NCBI GenBank assembly: GCA_007922225.1
Contig: ML679970.1
Span: 38,857,460 to 38,921,459 of the forward strand
DNA from: Emydura subglobosa
Lineage: Eukaryota; Chordata; Testudines; Chelidae
DNA length: 64,000 nucleotides
Direction: 5' to 3'
Part shown: in pieces, positions 9,526 to 20,743 of the stretch
How positions within the stretch are numbered: the first letter of the stretch is position 1
Layout of the letters: every line of letters begins with the position of its first letter
Translations under genes and position numbers: made by a program
Notes under the pieces: generated by a model
Seen by the model: only the letters and a program-made list of their open reading frames with translations
What the model was told of the DNA's origin: nothing
Databases searched by the model: none

Positions 9526-9944
9526 CACCATTAATTATTGTATTTTTAGCTTTGAACCTTAGCTTTATTTTATAGTTTTGTTTTGTTACTAAGTTCTGAT
9601 TTTTGTCCAAAATCCAAATATTTACAGAGTTTTGTGCTAAATTTTAAAGAGAATTTTAATTTAGCCTTTTTTTTATTTTGAGGTATTAACGTTTAATTTT
9701 GTTTTATTTCACATAAAAATAAGATTTTTAATTTAATTGTTTCAATAAAGGTCTGAATAAAAAATTTAAGTTCGTTTTCTTTTTTTACAAAGCCCTATCA
9801 AAGTGAACAGCACTGTGTCAACTGTGAAAAGCATATTTGACGATATAAAGTTTAGGAAAATGTAATATTAGGCAGGCAGGGGGTCTATGGCAAAAAAATA
9901 ATTCGGAAAGTGGTCCACAGGACAAAAAAGTTTGGGGACCTCTG

Positions 9945-9952
9945 GTCTAAAT
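9945..9952. repeat. Target-site duplication, right copy (hAT insertion)
   Basis: GTCTAAAT is identical to 57-64, proving that 65-9944 entered as one unit before DIRS-1 landed in it. Confidence 0.9.
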
Positions 9953-11860
9953 CAACAAAATGGGGTTGTAAATCAAATCATCCACCACACTAATGGAGAC
10001 ACAATATGGTATTTCCATAAGAGTCATGACAGAGAAATTACTTACATAAATATACAAAACCAAGTTCAGTAGATTTAATTATTCACTGGGCTTGTGACTA
10101 TGCACTTATATACACAAGTGAATAACTCACAGACTTCAGCTGTGCACATTAGAATGTGTATCCTTGGTAACTTTTCCAACCTTGTGCAATTATTTAACTA
10201 TTAATGTTCTTAAAGTGAGGCATTTATTTGCACCATTAAACTAAAGATATGGAAAACATGAAGATTGAATGGCTCCATGGTTTCGGAGGGCATCTTAAAA
10301 GATGGCATCTTTATTTCCTATCCCTCTAAGGTTAGTGAAGGGTACATATAATGGGGGAATCTTGCAATTTTTCAATCAGTAGCTCAGGAAATATTAAGCC
10401 AATTCAAATAGGGTTGCATGGTAATCATCTTCCACAATCTTATTTGGCACTATCTACATTAACATTTGGACTAGATTTAAAAACTGTGCTTACACTGGCC
10501 ACTCAAATTATATGACAACCCAGACCATTCACTATGGGGAGCACTGCTTTGTTAAGCTACCTCCAAAACAAACAAGAAGGTCCTGTGATTCAAGTCTATA
10601 TGCTTGACTCCTCCAGCTTGCTCTCCTGGGTGCCTGTCAGAGCACAGATCCAGGGAAAGACATACTTAAACAACCCCAATTGGCAGCTGCTGCTGTAATC
10701 TCCCTTAAAGTGGGGTCCATTGTATGGAGGGGACTTACTTTGTGAATTAATACTGTCCTCAGCTTTACCACCACTGCACAGATGTTCTACAGGGGTGGAG
10801 AGGGAATGATGCACGTCCCCATAAACCCAGTCCCACTCCTCCCCATGTGTAGACCCCAGATCTGGGACAACTGGTATTAATAAACAACTCTTATAAGGAT
10901 TACTTGAATTCACTGAAACACAGTCTGTGCTATATATTGTTTCTTTGTAGATACAAATTCAAAATTTATAGGAAATATATATAATTTAAGTTTAAATTTT
11001 AGGTTTACTTTAAAAACTGTGATCTGACAATTTAAATCAGATTGTCACTGCATTGCTTTACTACTCATAAATAGAATGATTGTGCCATGACTTCTGAGGA
11101 ATACAAATAAATCTTTTACTTTGATGCAGGGCATGGTGCAGTAGATTTACACTACAACAAGTAATATAAATATCCATAAACTGATTTTTCTTTTTTACTG
11201 TGAGAGATTTAATCTGAAACCATTCTCAATCTCTACTGTTCTGTTGTATGTTTAAAAAATAGCTATGATGTGGTTATATATATTTATTACTCCCATGAAC
11301 TGCCAAAGTAGATTGAGAGAGTCATACAACCTTAATAAAGTTTGCATTAAAATATCCTCCTAAATGATCAATAATTTTTGGCACCAAAAAGTATGAAAGT
11401 ATGGCTGAAACACGATCATGTGACCATGTGATGTAGAATATGATGTAAAATTGATGTTTCTGTGAAATAAAATTCTTAGGACATAAAATAAGAAGCCTTC
11501 GTACACAGTCTGTATCATCCTGCTAAACATTTAGGGTAACAGACCATGTTTTTCAGATACTTAAACTTATTCCACAGAAAGTGAAGCATTTTGGGTACAT
11601 TTCCTGCCTCTTCTGTTGCTTTTTAAGCTTGTATTAGCCTCAATATTGGCCACAAGCAATGTGGTAAAAATTAAGGCGAACTAAGTAAAAATAAAAGTGA
11701 CAAAAATGCTTTTAAACTTTCCTATATGCACAGCACAGTTCTGTACCCACCAAGCTTATGCGTATATGTCAAGCAAAAAAGTTATATAAGTGGAGAAAAT
11801 TCTTACGGCCATTTCTCCATGAATGGCTGTTCTTACTTCTGCTGGAGCGCCCTTTTGTCT
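9953..11860. other. DOCK3 intron, no feature recognised
   Basis: This is AT-rich sequence with only short chance ORFs. I see no exon-like segment with splice sites and no clear repeat. Confidence 0.5.
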
Positions 11861-11886
11861 GAGTGGAGTGGAGTGGAGTGGAGTGG
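11861..11886. repeat. (GAGTG)n microsatellite
   Basis: Five tandem units of GAGTG run without interruption. Confidence 0.9.
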
Positions 11887-11946
11887 GCTGCTCTTACAGC
11901 TGGAGTCCATGTAGTATGAAAGAAGTGTATCTCAAGAAACTTGGAG

Positions 11947-12053
11947 TGGGATTTTCAAAAGTGTTCAGTGCTGGCCTAACTCTGCTCCCACTGAAATTAA
12001 CTTACTTTAATGGAAGCAGAATTAGGCTAACACTAAGCATTTTTGAAAATTCC
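11947..12053. mobile_element. Short palindromic MITE-like element
   Basis: The stretch opens with TGGGATTTTCAAAAGTG and closes with TTTTTGAAAATTCC, and the inner parts (GGCCTAACTCTGCTCCCA and TGGAAGCAGAATTAGGC) are also complementary. This is a roughly 107-bp imperfect hairpin, typical of old amniote MITEs. I see no clear target duplication. Confidence 0.6.
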
Positions 12054-12099
12054 TTGATATTCAGAAATTTAGCTATGGGTGTTACTTCCCCTCTCCCCC

Positions 12100-13357
12100 C
12101 AACAGTATACATTGGTGGAGTGGTGGCCACCGAGGGCCACTGACCAGGGCTGGAGGAGCCCAGGGCCCCTGGTGGGTGGCAAAGGACAAAGCAGAGCCAC
12201 CAGGCAATAGGAGGAGGGCGAGGAGCAACAAAATACAAGTTCGCCCCCGGCTCCATTTTCCCCAAGGCCGGCGTTGGATGAGCTCAAGCCACTCAGCAAG
12301 CTGCTGAGGTGGAGGATGTCGGAGGGGGCTGGCTGTGACACCTGCCTGACCCCTTCACCCTCTTGCTGGCCCTGGTCCCTGCTGAGGGGAGGGGCTGCAC
12401 ATGCCCCAATGCTCCTCTCCTTGGCAGATGCGTGCTCAGCAGCCCCTGGCCTAATTTCCCACTTGATCAGCCTGAGGGGATGGTGGTTTGCCTGCCTGGT
12501 GGGTGAGGTGGGAGAGAGCGAGGGCACTTTCAAACTGCATTTGTTGATAGTGGGAGGGGCCACAATATAACGGTTCAGCTGCCCCCTAAACAACTTGAGT
12601 CATGACCCCTCCCAGGCAGGGCCCTGCTTTACTTTCATCTCCCCACCGAGAAAGCAGTGGTCCCTCCTTGCAGTGCACAGCTGTTGCTCCTGCCTCTCCC
12701 CGTGGGGCACAGCATGCAGTTCACCTAGCCTCCAAGGTCACTTGACTGGCTCGACCGCAGCCAGCTACCATGCAAGGAGGGGGCCCAGCAGCACCATGTC
12801 ACCAAGTGTGGGAGCAGCTCTGAGTCAACAGGAAACCCACGCATGGAAGTGGCGCAAACCTGCCCTGTGCCCCCAGAGGCTGGGTGGTTTCTAGCTGCGG
12901 CTTCCAAGTCTGCCTGCCCCAGCTGGGGGCTTCTGCACATTAAACATCCTGTAGGCCCTGGTTAAACCCCTCCTGGTGCCTGTGTGAGACCCGAACAAAC
13001 ATCAGGGCAGGCTCCCAACCCCACAGGCCAGCAATGACCCCACGGAAGGCCCAGCCCTGCAATCCTTGGGCAGGCACGGCATTTGTCCCCCACGCAGGGC
13101 CCTGTGGGCCAACCCTTCAGATATTCTCACAAGATTACCCATCTGCCTGGTTAGAGCTAGAATGGAAACAGCACAAGCAAGCATAACAGGATTTCAGTAC
13201 CTCTGTTTCAAATCCTGGGTGAAACCCAGAATGTGCAGAGATGCATTTAAAAAAAAAGTTAACTAAACTACATGAAAGGTGGTTTTGTGTTTTTAGAACT
13301 GAGATGTGGGGAGATGCTAACTAGTTCTTATTTTATTATCAAACAATCTCCAGAGAC
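12100..13357. other. GC-rich intronic patch, unclassified
   Basis: Positions of about 12110-13060 are much richer in GC than the flanks and rich in CCTG/CAGG. ORFs here (such as 12069-12593) have no recognisable motif and look like the result of base composition. An old retroelement remnant is possible but unproven. Confidence 0.35.
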
Positions 13358-13612
13358 TGTTTGCAGTGTTGTTGAAGTCATGTTGGTCCAAGGATATCAA
13401 AGAGACAGGGTGGATGAGTTATTTTTTATTGCAGTGTTTCTCAACAACCAGTCAGTGGACCAGCGCTGGCCCAAGATCTCCCTGACACAGTTTAGGAAGA
13501 CAGCAAACCAGTCCCCTGGTATCTAAAAGGTTGAGAAACACTGTTTTATTGAACCAACTTCTGTTGGTAAGACACACAAGCTTTGGAGCTTACAAAGACC
13601 TCTTAATCAAAT
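13358..13612 (-). repeat. Penelope-like tail repeat, family 2, split by a hAT MITE
   Basis: Read on the minus strand and skipping the insert at 13432-13551, this is the same repeat as 17776-17935: an AGCTCnAAAGCTTGT segment, then CCAACAGAAGTTGGTTCAATAAA, then a GACCAACATG segment. It is about 135 bp without the insert. The segments show the order of a hammerhead-like fold followed by a tail, but the core is degraded. Confidence 0.6.
13432..13543. mobile_element. 112-bp hAT MITE with 8-bp target duplication
   Basis: It starts CAGTGTTTCTCAAC and ends GTTGAGAAACACTG, a perfect 14-bp inverted repeat. TTTTATTG is duplicated exactly at 13424-13431 and 13544-13551. The interior is too short to code. 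Confidence 0.92.
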
Positions 13613-14645
13613 TTATAAATAGAAAAATGTCCGTTGCTTGGACAGAGCCACTAAAATGCAACTCCATTCACCCTGGTGTGTCAGTAATACCTCATCCTGA
13701 TCACTAGTATGGAAAGAAACTGAAGGATTTACATCATCATGGACACTTGATTCTCCTGTATTGACAGGACAAGACTATTAACAAACACCAGCTGTGCAGT
13801 TTATGTCCTATACTACAGGCTGGAAGCCTGAGCAGTGGCATCAAGGAAATCTGAACACTCCACATATCATCTAACCTGTTTTGCCACAACCATTTCAACA
13901 ATTTTTCCTGAAAAGGAAGACTAGACAGAGGTTAATAAATACCAAGATTGTCAGAGTCAAGCCAATAACTTTCTTAAGTTCTGCTCTTATTCTACCCCCA
14001 CAGTGACGCACTCAATCCACAGTGGGCCCAGTACTTCTTCACTGTTCTCCAACATCCAGGATGGACACAGATTCAACTCAAGTTGTGGACCAAAGCATAA
14101 ACATAGGGAGCAGACTGCTTGAGAGAAGGTGACATTTTTTACATGGTCACTTTTCAGATAAGAATCACACTTCATGGCTTTAAAGTTTTGCACTTATTTT
14201 TAGAGAGATTAATGAACTGATAGCTTTTCTAAAGTAGATGCATTCCCTGAGCTGCAGGAATTGTACAAAGGAGATTTTTCCTATGCTCCCAAAAATACTT
14301 TTCAGAAAGATTTAAAAAATAGTTATTAGGTCACCTCTGCACAGACTTTGATGTCAACTGATGCATCTATTTTAATTCTTAAATCAATTTTATTATGCAG
14401 TCTTGTAGTTATATGAGAAAACGTATTTTTTTTTTGTCTCTTGTAATTACTATTCATATCACATATCTTCACCATAATGCTCTGTACTTGGTTGACTGGT
14501 TTCCTAAGGAAAACTTGAGTTCCAAAAAAAAGAACAGCAAATCCAAAAAGGCCTAAAATTAACCATCAAGATTGTTGTGCATAGCTGTCATGATCCTCAA
14601 ACTGATGATGATTACTTTTGTAACAGGTTCTAAGAGTATGTTTAC

Positions 14646-15640
14646 TCCTCACTAAAACTGAATGTCATGGGGCACACACACTTCTCATGAGCGGCTCCAG
14701 TTAGCTGGGTGTGAACCTGCACGAACGCAACCGCGCGCGTGCGCGCACACACACACTCTCTCTCTCTCTCTCCCCCCCTCTGTTGTTGGTGCCCCCATCG
14801 GCTGTTGCCCTCATCAGGTGGGTCTTCAGTGGTTCAGCCCTCCAGCTAAGTCACACAGTCTAAAATGGATGAACCTATTCCGGGGTAAGAAAGTTCCAAC
14901 AAGGGCTATCACTGTGAGCTTGTTGGTATCTGTGGCCCTGCCTCTGGGCTCAGTTCTCAGCCCTTTCTAGGCTAACTTTAAGTCTGTCCCTGCCCCATTA
15001 GAGAGCAGCACCCCCTGGAGACTCTTTGCCTTTAGCTGTTCTGGAGTGTCCCAGCTCGCCAGCCATGTCACTCCTTACCTTCAGTCCCCTTCTGGGGGGG
15101 GTAACAAAGTTTAGTGAAGGGTTGGCCCTCTTTGGGGTCTTCAGCTCCATCCTTGGGCCTGTTTAAACTTCCAGCCCCTTTCTTGGGCTTTTAATACAGA
15201 GTCTTATCCCCTTCTTGGGGCTTAGGCCACTTTTCCAGTGGCTGGTGGGGGGACCCGGCCCTGCTCACTGCTCCCGGTATCAACCCAAGGACCTTATAGA
15301 CAGCAGCCACCTACTGCTTTCCTTTACTTGGTTGTTGATTCTATTCCCTGGGCTGCTTCCTACTCAGTCCCATCACTTCACCCATTACTCTAGGTTACAG
15401 TCCTTGGGTTCTATTTGTCTCATTCTCTGTTTGCACAGGGTCTCTCCCAGGCCTCCTTATGAGGAGATTTTTCTATTCTACCCCTGCTTAAGCGGGCTTC
15501 CCCCAAGCCTCCTAGCCCAAATCCTTGAAGAATTTTTTTTAATAAAATTATTATTATTTACTGGTCTCAAATTTTCAGGTAATTTTTCTTTTTCGAGGCT
15601 ACACATTCTGTTGGAATTTGCCTTATGACATGAGAAACAA
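14646..15640. other. GC-rich repeat-like region with microsatellite, unclassified
   Basis: A (GC)n(CA)n(CT)n microsatellite lies at 14731-14777. The following sequence to about 15540 is C/T-rich and unlike the flanks, with recurring phrases such as CCCCTTnTTGGG at 15090, 15176 and 15208. It resembles interspersed retroelement (perhaps LTR) sequence, ending in a TTTAATAAAATTATTATTAT tail at about 15537. No coding motif is visible. Confidence 0.35.
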
Positions 15641-16716
15641 ATGAATAATCCCTTCTGCTAAAGTTGAGATATTCTTAATAATTTATCCAACCATCGTTTG
15701 TTCTCCAATTCAGCACACAGTAAACTTGGAATTTATGGCCTGAGAGCACTGTGAGGAGCTAAAGGAGTGTAAAAGTAAAATGTAATTCAAAAGTATTTGA
15801 AAAAACATTAGGAGCAGAAATAAAGATTAATTTTCCATCTTTAATGGTCAGGTTGGCTGTGCCAGTTTTGATTTACTTTCTGCTTTAAATAATTTTAAAA
15901 GAAAGACTCAAAAAAGAGAGAAAAGAATGATGTAGCATCTGCAGAGAATGTGAGAAAGAAACCGCCTATCAGTTCACTATCTTTGTCTTTTACCAGATAT
16001 GAGAGCCAAAGCTGCCGTAGGCAACGTGCCCATCAAATCAATTCTTATCTCAGTGGAAGCTAACACCAAGCCATTAATTAGTAAGAAGATAGAAATTGTG
16101 ATTAAATACTAAAATATGTTCATCTGGGATCAAGATTTAAATGGAAGGCTTCTAACAACTGAACTTGATGCAATGTATCTAGTTAACACAATAGCACTTC
16201 CTTCTTACCCACATGTTTTGAAGACACAGATAAGAACATGACCTGTAAATTTCCTCCCTCTTTCTAAATAAAGATATAAAAGAGAAAGAAATAAGTTCTT
16301 TGTAATTCTTGTTCTAAATAGGTTCTTATACAGTGCTCATAGGATCCGAGGGCTAGATCCACAAAGGTGATCTAAGCGCCCTACCACCTAATGGAATCCA
16401 CAGCTCCAAGTTAGGCACCCAGTCTCCTTATACAATGCACGGTGAGAGTTTGACATCTAAGAATGGAATCTCAAAAAGCCTGCAAACTGAGTGAAGAGCT
16501 GCCTAAGATAGCCAATAGGAAATACTGAGGAGAGGGGTGGGGCTTAAGTACTACCCCTCAAAGTGAATTAGATGCCTAAATTCAGGTTGCAGAGAGGTGC
16601 TTATCTCTGCTTGGGACTCTCAGCTATGAACCCTCCCTAGGAGTAAGGCATCTAAGCCCTTTCTCACAAACAAGCCAAACAGGAGGTGATGTTGGTGCCT
16701 CCATATAACCTTTATC

Positions 16717-16757
16717 CCAGTGGTTAGAGCACTCACCTAAGATGTGGGAGACCGACA
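16717..16757 (+). repeat. tRNA-like segment 1 inside the DNA transposon
   Basis: CAGTGGTTAGAGCACTCACC resembles the D-arm/A-box part of a tRNA gene and is followed by GTGGGAGACC. The B-box part is not preserved. It is probably a tRNA- or SINE-derived piece, not a functional tRNA. Confidence 0.5.
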
Positions 16758-16837
16758 TAAATTTAATTATTTATACAAAGTGGAACAGTTTCAACAGGAG
16801 ATACTGAGAGAGACCCACCTCAGAATATCTTATAAGA

Positions 16838-16894
16838 TCAGTGGCTAGAGCACTCTCCTAAGAGATGGGAGATTTGGGTTCAAATTCCTGCTCC
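16838..16894 (+). repeat. tRNA-like segment 2 inside the DNA transposon
   Basis: CAGTGGCTAGAGCACTCTCC is followed 20-odd bases later by GGGTTCAAATTCC, which matches an A-box and B-box in proper order. No complete cloverleaf with a 3' acceptor is evident, so it is a tRNA-derived promoter-like piece and not a tRNA gene. Confidence 0.55.
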
Positions 16895-17113
16895 AAATCA
16901 GGTGGAGGGGTTAATTAAACCTGGGTATCTCACATTCTAGGTGAGTGCTTTCATCACTGGAATAAAAGTTACATGGATTTAAGGTGGTCACAGGCACCAC
17001 CACAACCATCTGTGCGGAGCCCGATCCATTAGACATGGTTTTAGGCGGCCTCTGAGAACGCCTACTGGACCAGGCCCCATAAGCAAGATAGGCAAAGAGG
17101 ACAAGATATTTCA

Positions 17114-17171
17114 AGGTATTTAGGTACTTGACTCCCACTGAAATCAATAGGAGTTAGGTGCCTAAATACCT
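17114..17171. repeat. Internal palindrome in the DNA transposon
   Basis: AGGTATTTAGGTACTTGACTCCC is nearly inverted as GGAGTTAGGTGCCTAAATACCT, giving a hairpin of about 22 bp with a 13-nt loop. It may be a second, smaller MITE nested in the larger one. Confidence 0.7.
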
Positions 17172-17775
17172 GTCAGGATCTGGATCAGAATGCCAAGTTT
17201 GAAGATTATACTGGAGCTTAGGCATGAGCTAGGTGCCTATGTGTCAGGACTTAGGTGGCTGAGCGCATGCTCAATGGCATATTTTTAGGTATTATAGGGA
17301 ATTTAACAGCAAAAACATAGGCACCATGGGATTCAGGGTTAGGTAGCAGTTGAGTGGAAGTTTTGAGGATCTACATTTTAGATTTAGGCACTGACCATGG
17401 CAGCTAAGTGCCTAAATACCTTTGTGGATCTAGCCCTGAGTGCCTTTCAGTAGTGTATCACATGGCTTTGTGCTCTCATCCTCTCCCTAAGGGAGAACTG
17501 GGTATGTAGCTGAATGTTTTGTTTTGGATTTTTTTTTAAAAACACTCAAACACAGTTATATGTTTATGTTAGAGAAGGCAAGCTCAAAGACATGCATCTT
17601 TATCTTAGTGGTGAGGTTTGTAATAGTCCCTGGTTCCTGCTGGAGTTCACACCAGTTTTGGATCAGCACCCAAGAGTGCAGAGGTGTTAATTACCCACTT
17701 CATTTTAAGTGGTCTTCTAGAACATGTATGAACCCCGTATGCTTAACAATATGACCCACCTTGTTCTGGTTAGCA

Positions 17776-17935
17776 TCCCCAGAACTGAGGAAGAGCTTTG
17801 TGTGAAGCTCAAAAGCTTGTCTCTTCCATCAAGGGAGGTTGGTCCAATAAAAGATACTACCTCACCCATCTACTTTCTCTCTTTTCCTGGGACCAACACA
17901 GCTACAACATCACTGCAAATATGAGTTTATCTTTT
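17776..17935 (+). repeat. Penelope-like tail repeat, family 2
   Basis: The order is ACTGAGGAAGAGCTTT, AAGCTCAAAAGCTTGTC, GGTTGGTCCAATAAAAGA, then GGGACCAACACAGCTACAAC. The first part fits a hammerhead-like layout: CUGANGA core, paired GAGCTT/AAGCTC stem, then an AAA-type core with G replaced by A. It matches the inverted copy at 13358-13612. Confidence 0.6.
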
Positions 17936-18324
17936 ACTTATTGTGACCATAAGAACCCTTTTATGGGACCAGGCAAAAGTTGCACCCACCACACTGCTGT
18001 CAGAATATTTAGCCAAACAGCGTCTTGTAAGGAATCATCATAAAACTAGTGACATGCTGGTCATTCATATTACTGCGTGATGTACATACAGTAAATGTGT
18101 AAATAATTGGGTATGTGTGCTGGAAATAAGTTCCTAATATTCAGACCAAGCAATCTAAATAGAGCAGATAAACAAGTCAGTGGTAGACAAAGGAATGTTG
18201 TTTCACCTGTTTGCCTGTGTCTCCAACGTAAATTGAGTAAGGCAAGGCCAGAGACAATGGAAGTACATTTACATCTAACAAACAGCATGATTAAGGCAAC
18301 TGAAAAAAGCAAACTGATCAGAGA

Positions 18325-18750
18325 ATGAGGAAGACAGCATGGCATCTACACACCAGCAGAGGAGAAGATTTTTGTCTGGGTTTATCTTTCAAAGAATACA
18401 TTTCAAAGGTTTACTGGACTTTAAAAAGAAGGGGAGAGAACCCCTTAGTGATCCACGACTTAGAGAACAAAACAAGAGAGCAACCTCTAATTTTGAGAAT
18501 GTTGGATCTTCTGGCCTAGAAGGCTGGAGATGCTAGTAACCTCATGTAAGTGAGAAAACTGATTATGCAAAATTGAAACTTGATAAAGTTAAAGTTTAGG
18601 CACTAGAAAGTCTGGTCTGTTTCGTTCGTTTGGTAACCATATCTGTCTCTTTTTTTCTTGCTTAGTAGCACTTAAATCTATGTCTTTTATTAATAAACTT
18701 TTTCCTTTTATCATAAACTGTCTCAGTACTATTATACTGAAGTAAAACTG
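18325..18750 (+). mobile_element. Possible LTR-type retroelement 3' fragment
   Basis: The stretch has a GAnATGCTAGTAACCT...GTAAGTGAGAAAACTGA phrase followed by a T-rich segment and AATAAA-type signals at about 18690. I associate this with repeated LTR-like sequence in turtles, but no second LTR, primer site or coding part is visible, so this is tentative. Confidence 0.3.
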
Positions 18751-20416
18751 TTCTAGAGCTCCTGATAAATGACCATTAGAGGGATTTTCTTTCAACTGGC
18801 CGAAATATCAAGCAAAACAACATGCCACGTTCTTGTGACTCCAGAGCTCTTGGGCTTTGCTACTGCACAACAAATCCTACTCCTGTCTCCCCTCTCTTTC
18901 ATTAGAGTTGTGCCGCCTCTTTAAGGGTTTGAAAAAACAAAAACTACCAAGGATCTCCCAAAAGGTACTCTAAAATACCAGCTGAGATTTACTCCCAAAA
19001 TACCAGGGCATTGTCTGACTTGGCAGACCAACTCTTACGGGCATCACTAGGTAGGCTGTAACAGGACTGTGGGACACCACCAAAATGGAGGGGCACGGAA
19101 CAACCTGTACAACCTGTTACTTTATTATTATGCCATAGAACTTTTTTTTTTTAAATAGGTGGGCACATCCAGGTTAGCAGTTGCTTCCATAATGAAAACC
19201 AAATATTACAAGGAGGGAAAACATTTTCCCTTTCTCAAATATGGACTATGCACTAATCTAGATAGCTTTGCATGGAATCAGAAAGCAGTATGGATAAAAC
19301 AGCCTACGAAAGAATTAAGATAATCACTACTTTTTTAAATTATTTAACGTTAGGAAGGCAGAGATAGAAGAAGACAACATAAATATTTTAGAGCTGTGTG
19401 AATAAGTGCATTCAGGAACACCTACCTTTATGTTTGATGCTTTATTTTTCTCTGCCCAGAAAGTGGCCAAAAAGCAATTAACAGGGATCCCTTATAGGGG
19501 TCCTAGGTCCCAGAAGAGCCTTGGCAAGATGCTGAACTTATCACTATGGAGACAGATGTCCTGTATGTCTTTTTTGCGTTCATTTTAAAAACTGAAGGAG
19601 GCATGAGATTTCTTCCCTCCTTGAATCCTGTTTAAATGAAATTTTAAAACTCTTAATGTCTAAGTTATGTAATTTTTATTCAAGCTGTTAAGGGCAGAAG
19701 AAAGGGAGAGAGATGCTATGAGTTAGGTAGAATTCTGTATTTTTCATGGCAACCATGTTTGATCAATATACCACTGTACCTGGAAAAGTGGTAAGGTTCT
19801 TTGAAAGGATCCTGAGTTCACTGACTCTTCTGGACAAAGTGATTGCTGTGAGGAACAAGAACTTGAGCATCAGGACATACAGCACAGAGTCAGCAATAGG
19901 TCTGAACAGAGACTTTGTCAGCACCTGCAGAACTAGGCCAAGATTCCAACGTTTCAATGGCTGTTTTACAACAGGCTTTTTCTGGGAAAGGGCCTTCAAG
20001 AAACAGATGTAAGGATTTAACAAGAGATATGAACACTAATTCTGTGGACTCTGATGATAAAATTCACAGGTAACAGGCTCAGTCTCTTCTGGAAGCTTAT
20101 CAGCACAAACTCCAGCATTTCCCACATTATTTGAATAGAACTGAGACCATGCTCTCTCTTTCTAATAAACCAAGTCTGCCATTTTTACTTCTGGATCCTA
20201 ATGTTAGACTTTTTTAAATGTAAGAAGGGAGATGATTACTGGTAGGTCTCTAGATTACCCAGTGTTGAGCGCTTACCCTTTTAGGTTCCAGTTGTTAAAT
20301 TTGGTCTCTGCAAGTTCTCATATTTAAGTGGCTCTTAGCAAAGGAGACTGTCAAAGATTTGCAGACTGAGATCTGAAAACTAACCTTTTCATCATTCTTA
20401 GGGAACCAGAGAATCA

Positions 20417-20743
20417 GGCTATATTTACACTGGCGGTGGCAAATTTGGCCGATCTTTCATGATCGATTGAGCGGTCAGTGAGACCCGCTCAATCGATGAG
20501 GGAGTCGACTGAATAAGTCCACCCCCTCGACTAGCGTAGCACTGAGCCGACGGGAATGCAGTTCCCATCTGCTCAGCGCAATGTGAACAGCGCGCAGAAG
20601 CAGTCGATGGGAGTTACGCAAACTACTCTGTGTGGTTTGCGTAACTCCCATCGACTGCCACCGGGTAAGTGAGAACAAGCCGGGTAAGTGTGGGTAAGTG
20701 GGTACAAGTGTGGGTGAGTGGGAAAGTGTGAACAGGCCCTTAG
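20417..20743. mobile_element. MITE with an internal perfect hairpin
   Basis: The ends (AGGCTATATTTACACT and the complement of AAGGGCCTGTTCACACT) are imperfect inverted repeats. Inside, 20601-20623 is a perfect 23-bp inverted repeat of 20635-20657 with an 11-nt loop. Short GGTAAGTG and GGGTGAGTG units repeat before the right end. It has no coding capacity. Confidence 0.7.

Larger units (their letters stand above)
65..9944 (+). mobile_element. hAT DNA transposon, decayed, split by a DIRS insertion
   Basis: The element starts CACTGGTTCCCAAA and ends with the complement of CAGAGGTCCCCAAA, so it has short imperfect terminal inverted repeats of the hAT type and a perfect 8-bp target duplication. 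Without the 6.6-kb DIRS insertion at 2460-9044 it is about 3.3 kb. Positions 65-1174 are AT-rich 5' sequence with no ORF that I can support; an acceptor-like gacag precedes the transposase ATG by about 20 nt. The transposase occupies 1175-2459 and 9045-9525. Positions 9526-9944 are AT-rich 3' sequence. It lies antisense to DOCK3. Confidence 0.9.
16349..17437. mobile_element. 1.09-kb non-autonomous DNA transposon with 19-bp perfect TIRs
   Basis: The left end AGGGCTAGATCCACAAAGG is exactly inverted at 17419-17437. The interior has no coding capacity but contains the phrase AGGTGCCTAAATACC several times, an internal palindrome (17114-17171) and two tRNA-like segments (16717-16757, 16838-16894). 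I could not find a convincing target duplication, so the superfamily is not settled. A piece with the same right end lies near 41290-41457. Confidence 0.75.

Noticed and set aside
12069..12593. 174-aa ORF and its overlapping 98-aa partner in a GC-rich patch
   Set aside because: No domain, no splice context, and low-complexity composition.
15215..15628. 137-aa plus-strand ORF
   Set aside because: It lies in repeat-like C/T-rich sequence and shows only hydrophobic low-complexity residues.
16838..16894. Functional tRNA gene
   Set aside because: A- and B-box-like parts are present, but no acceptor stem or complete cloverleaf could be drawn.
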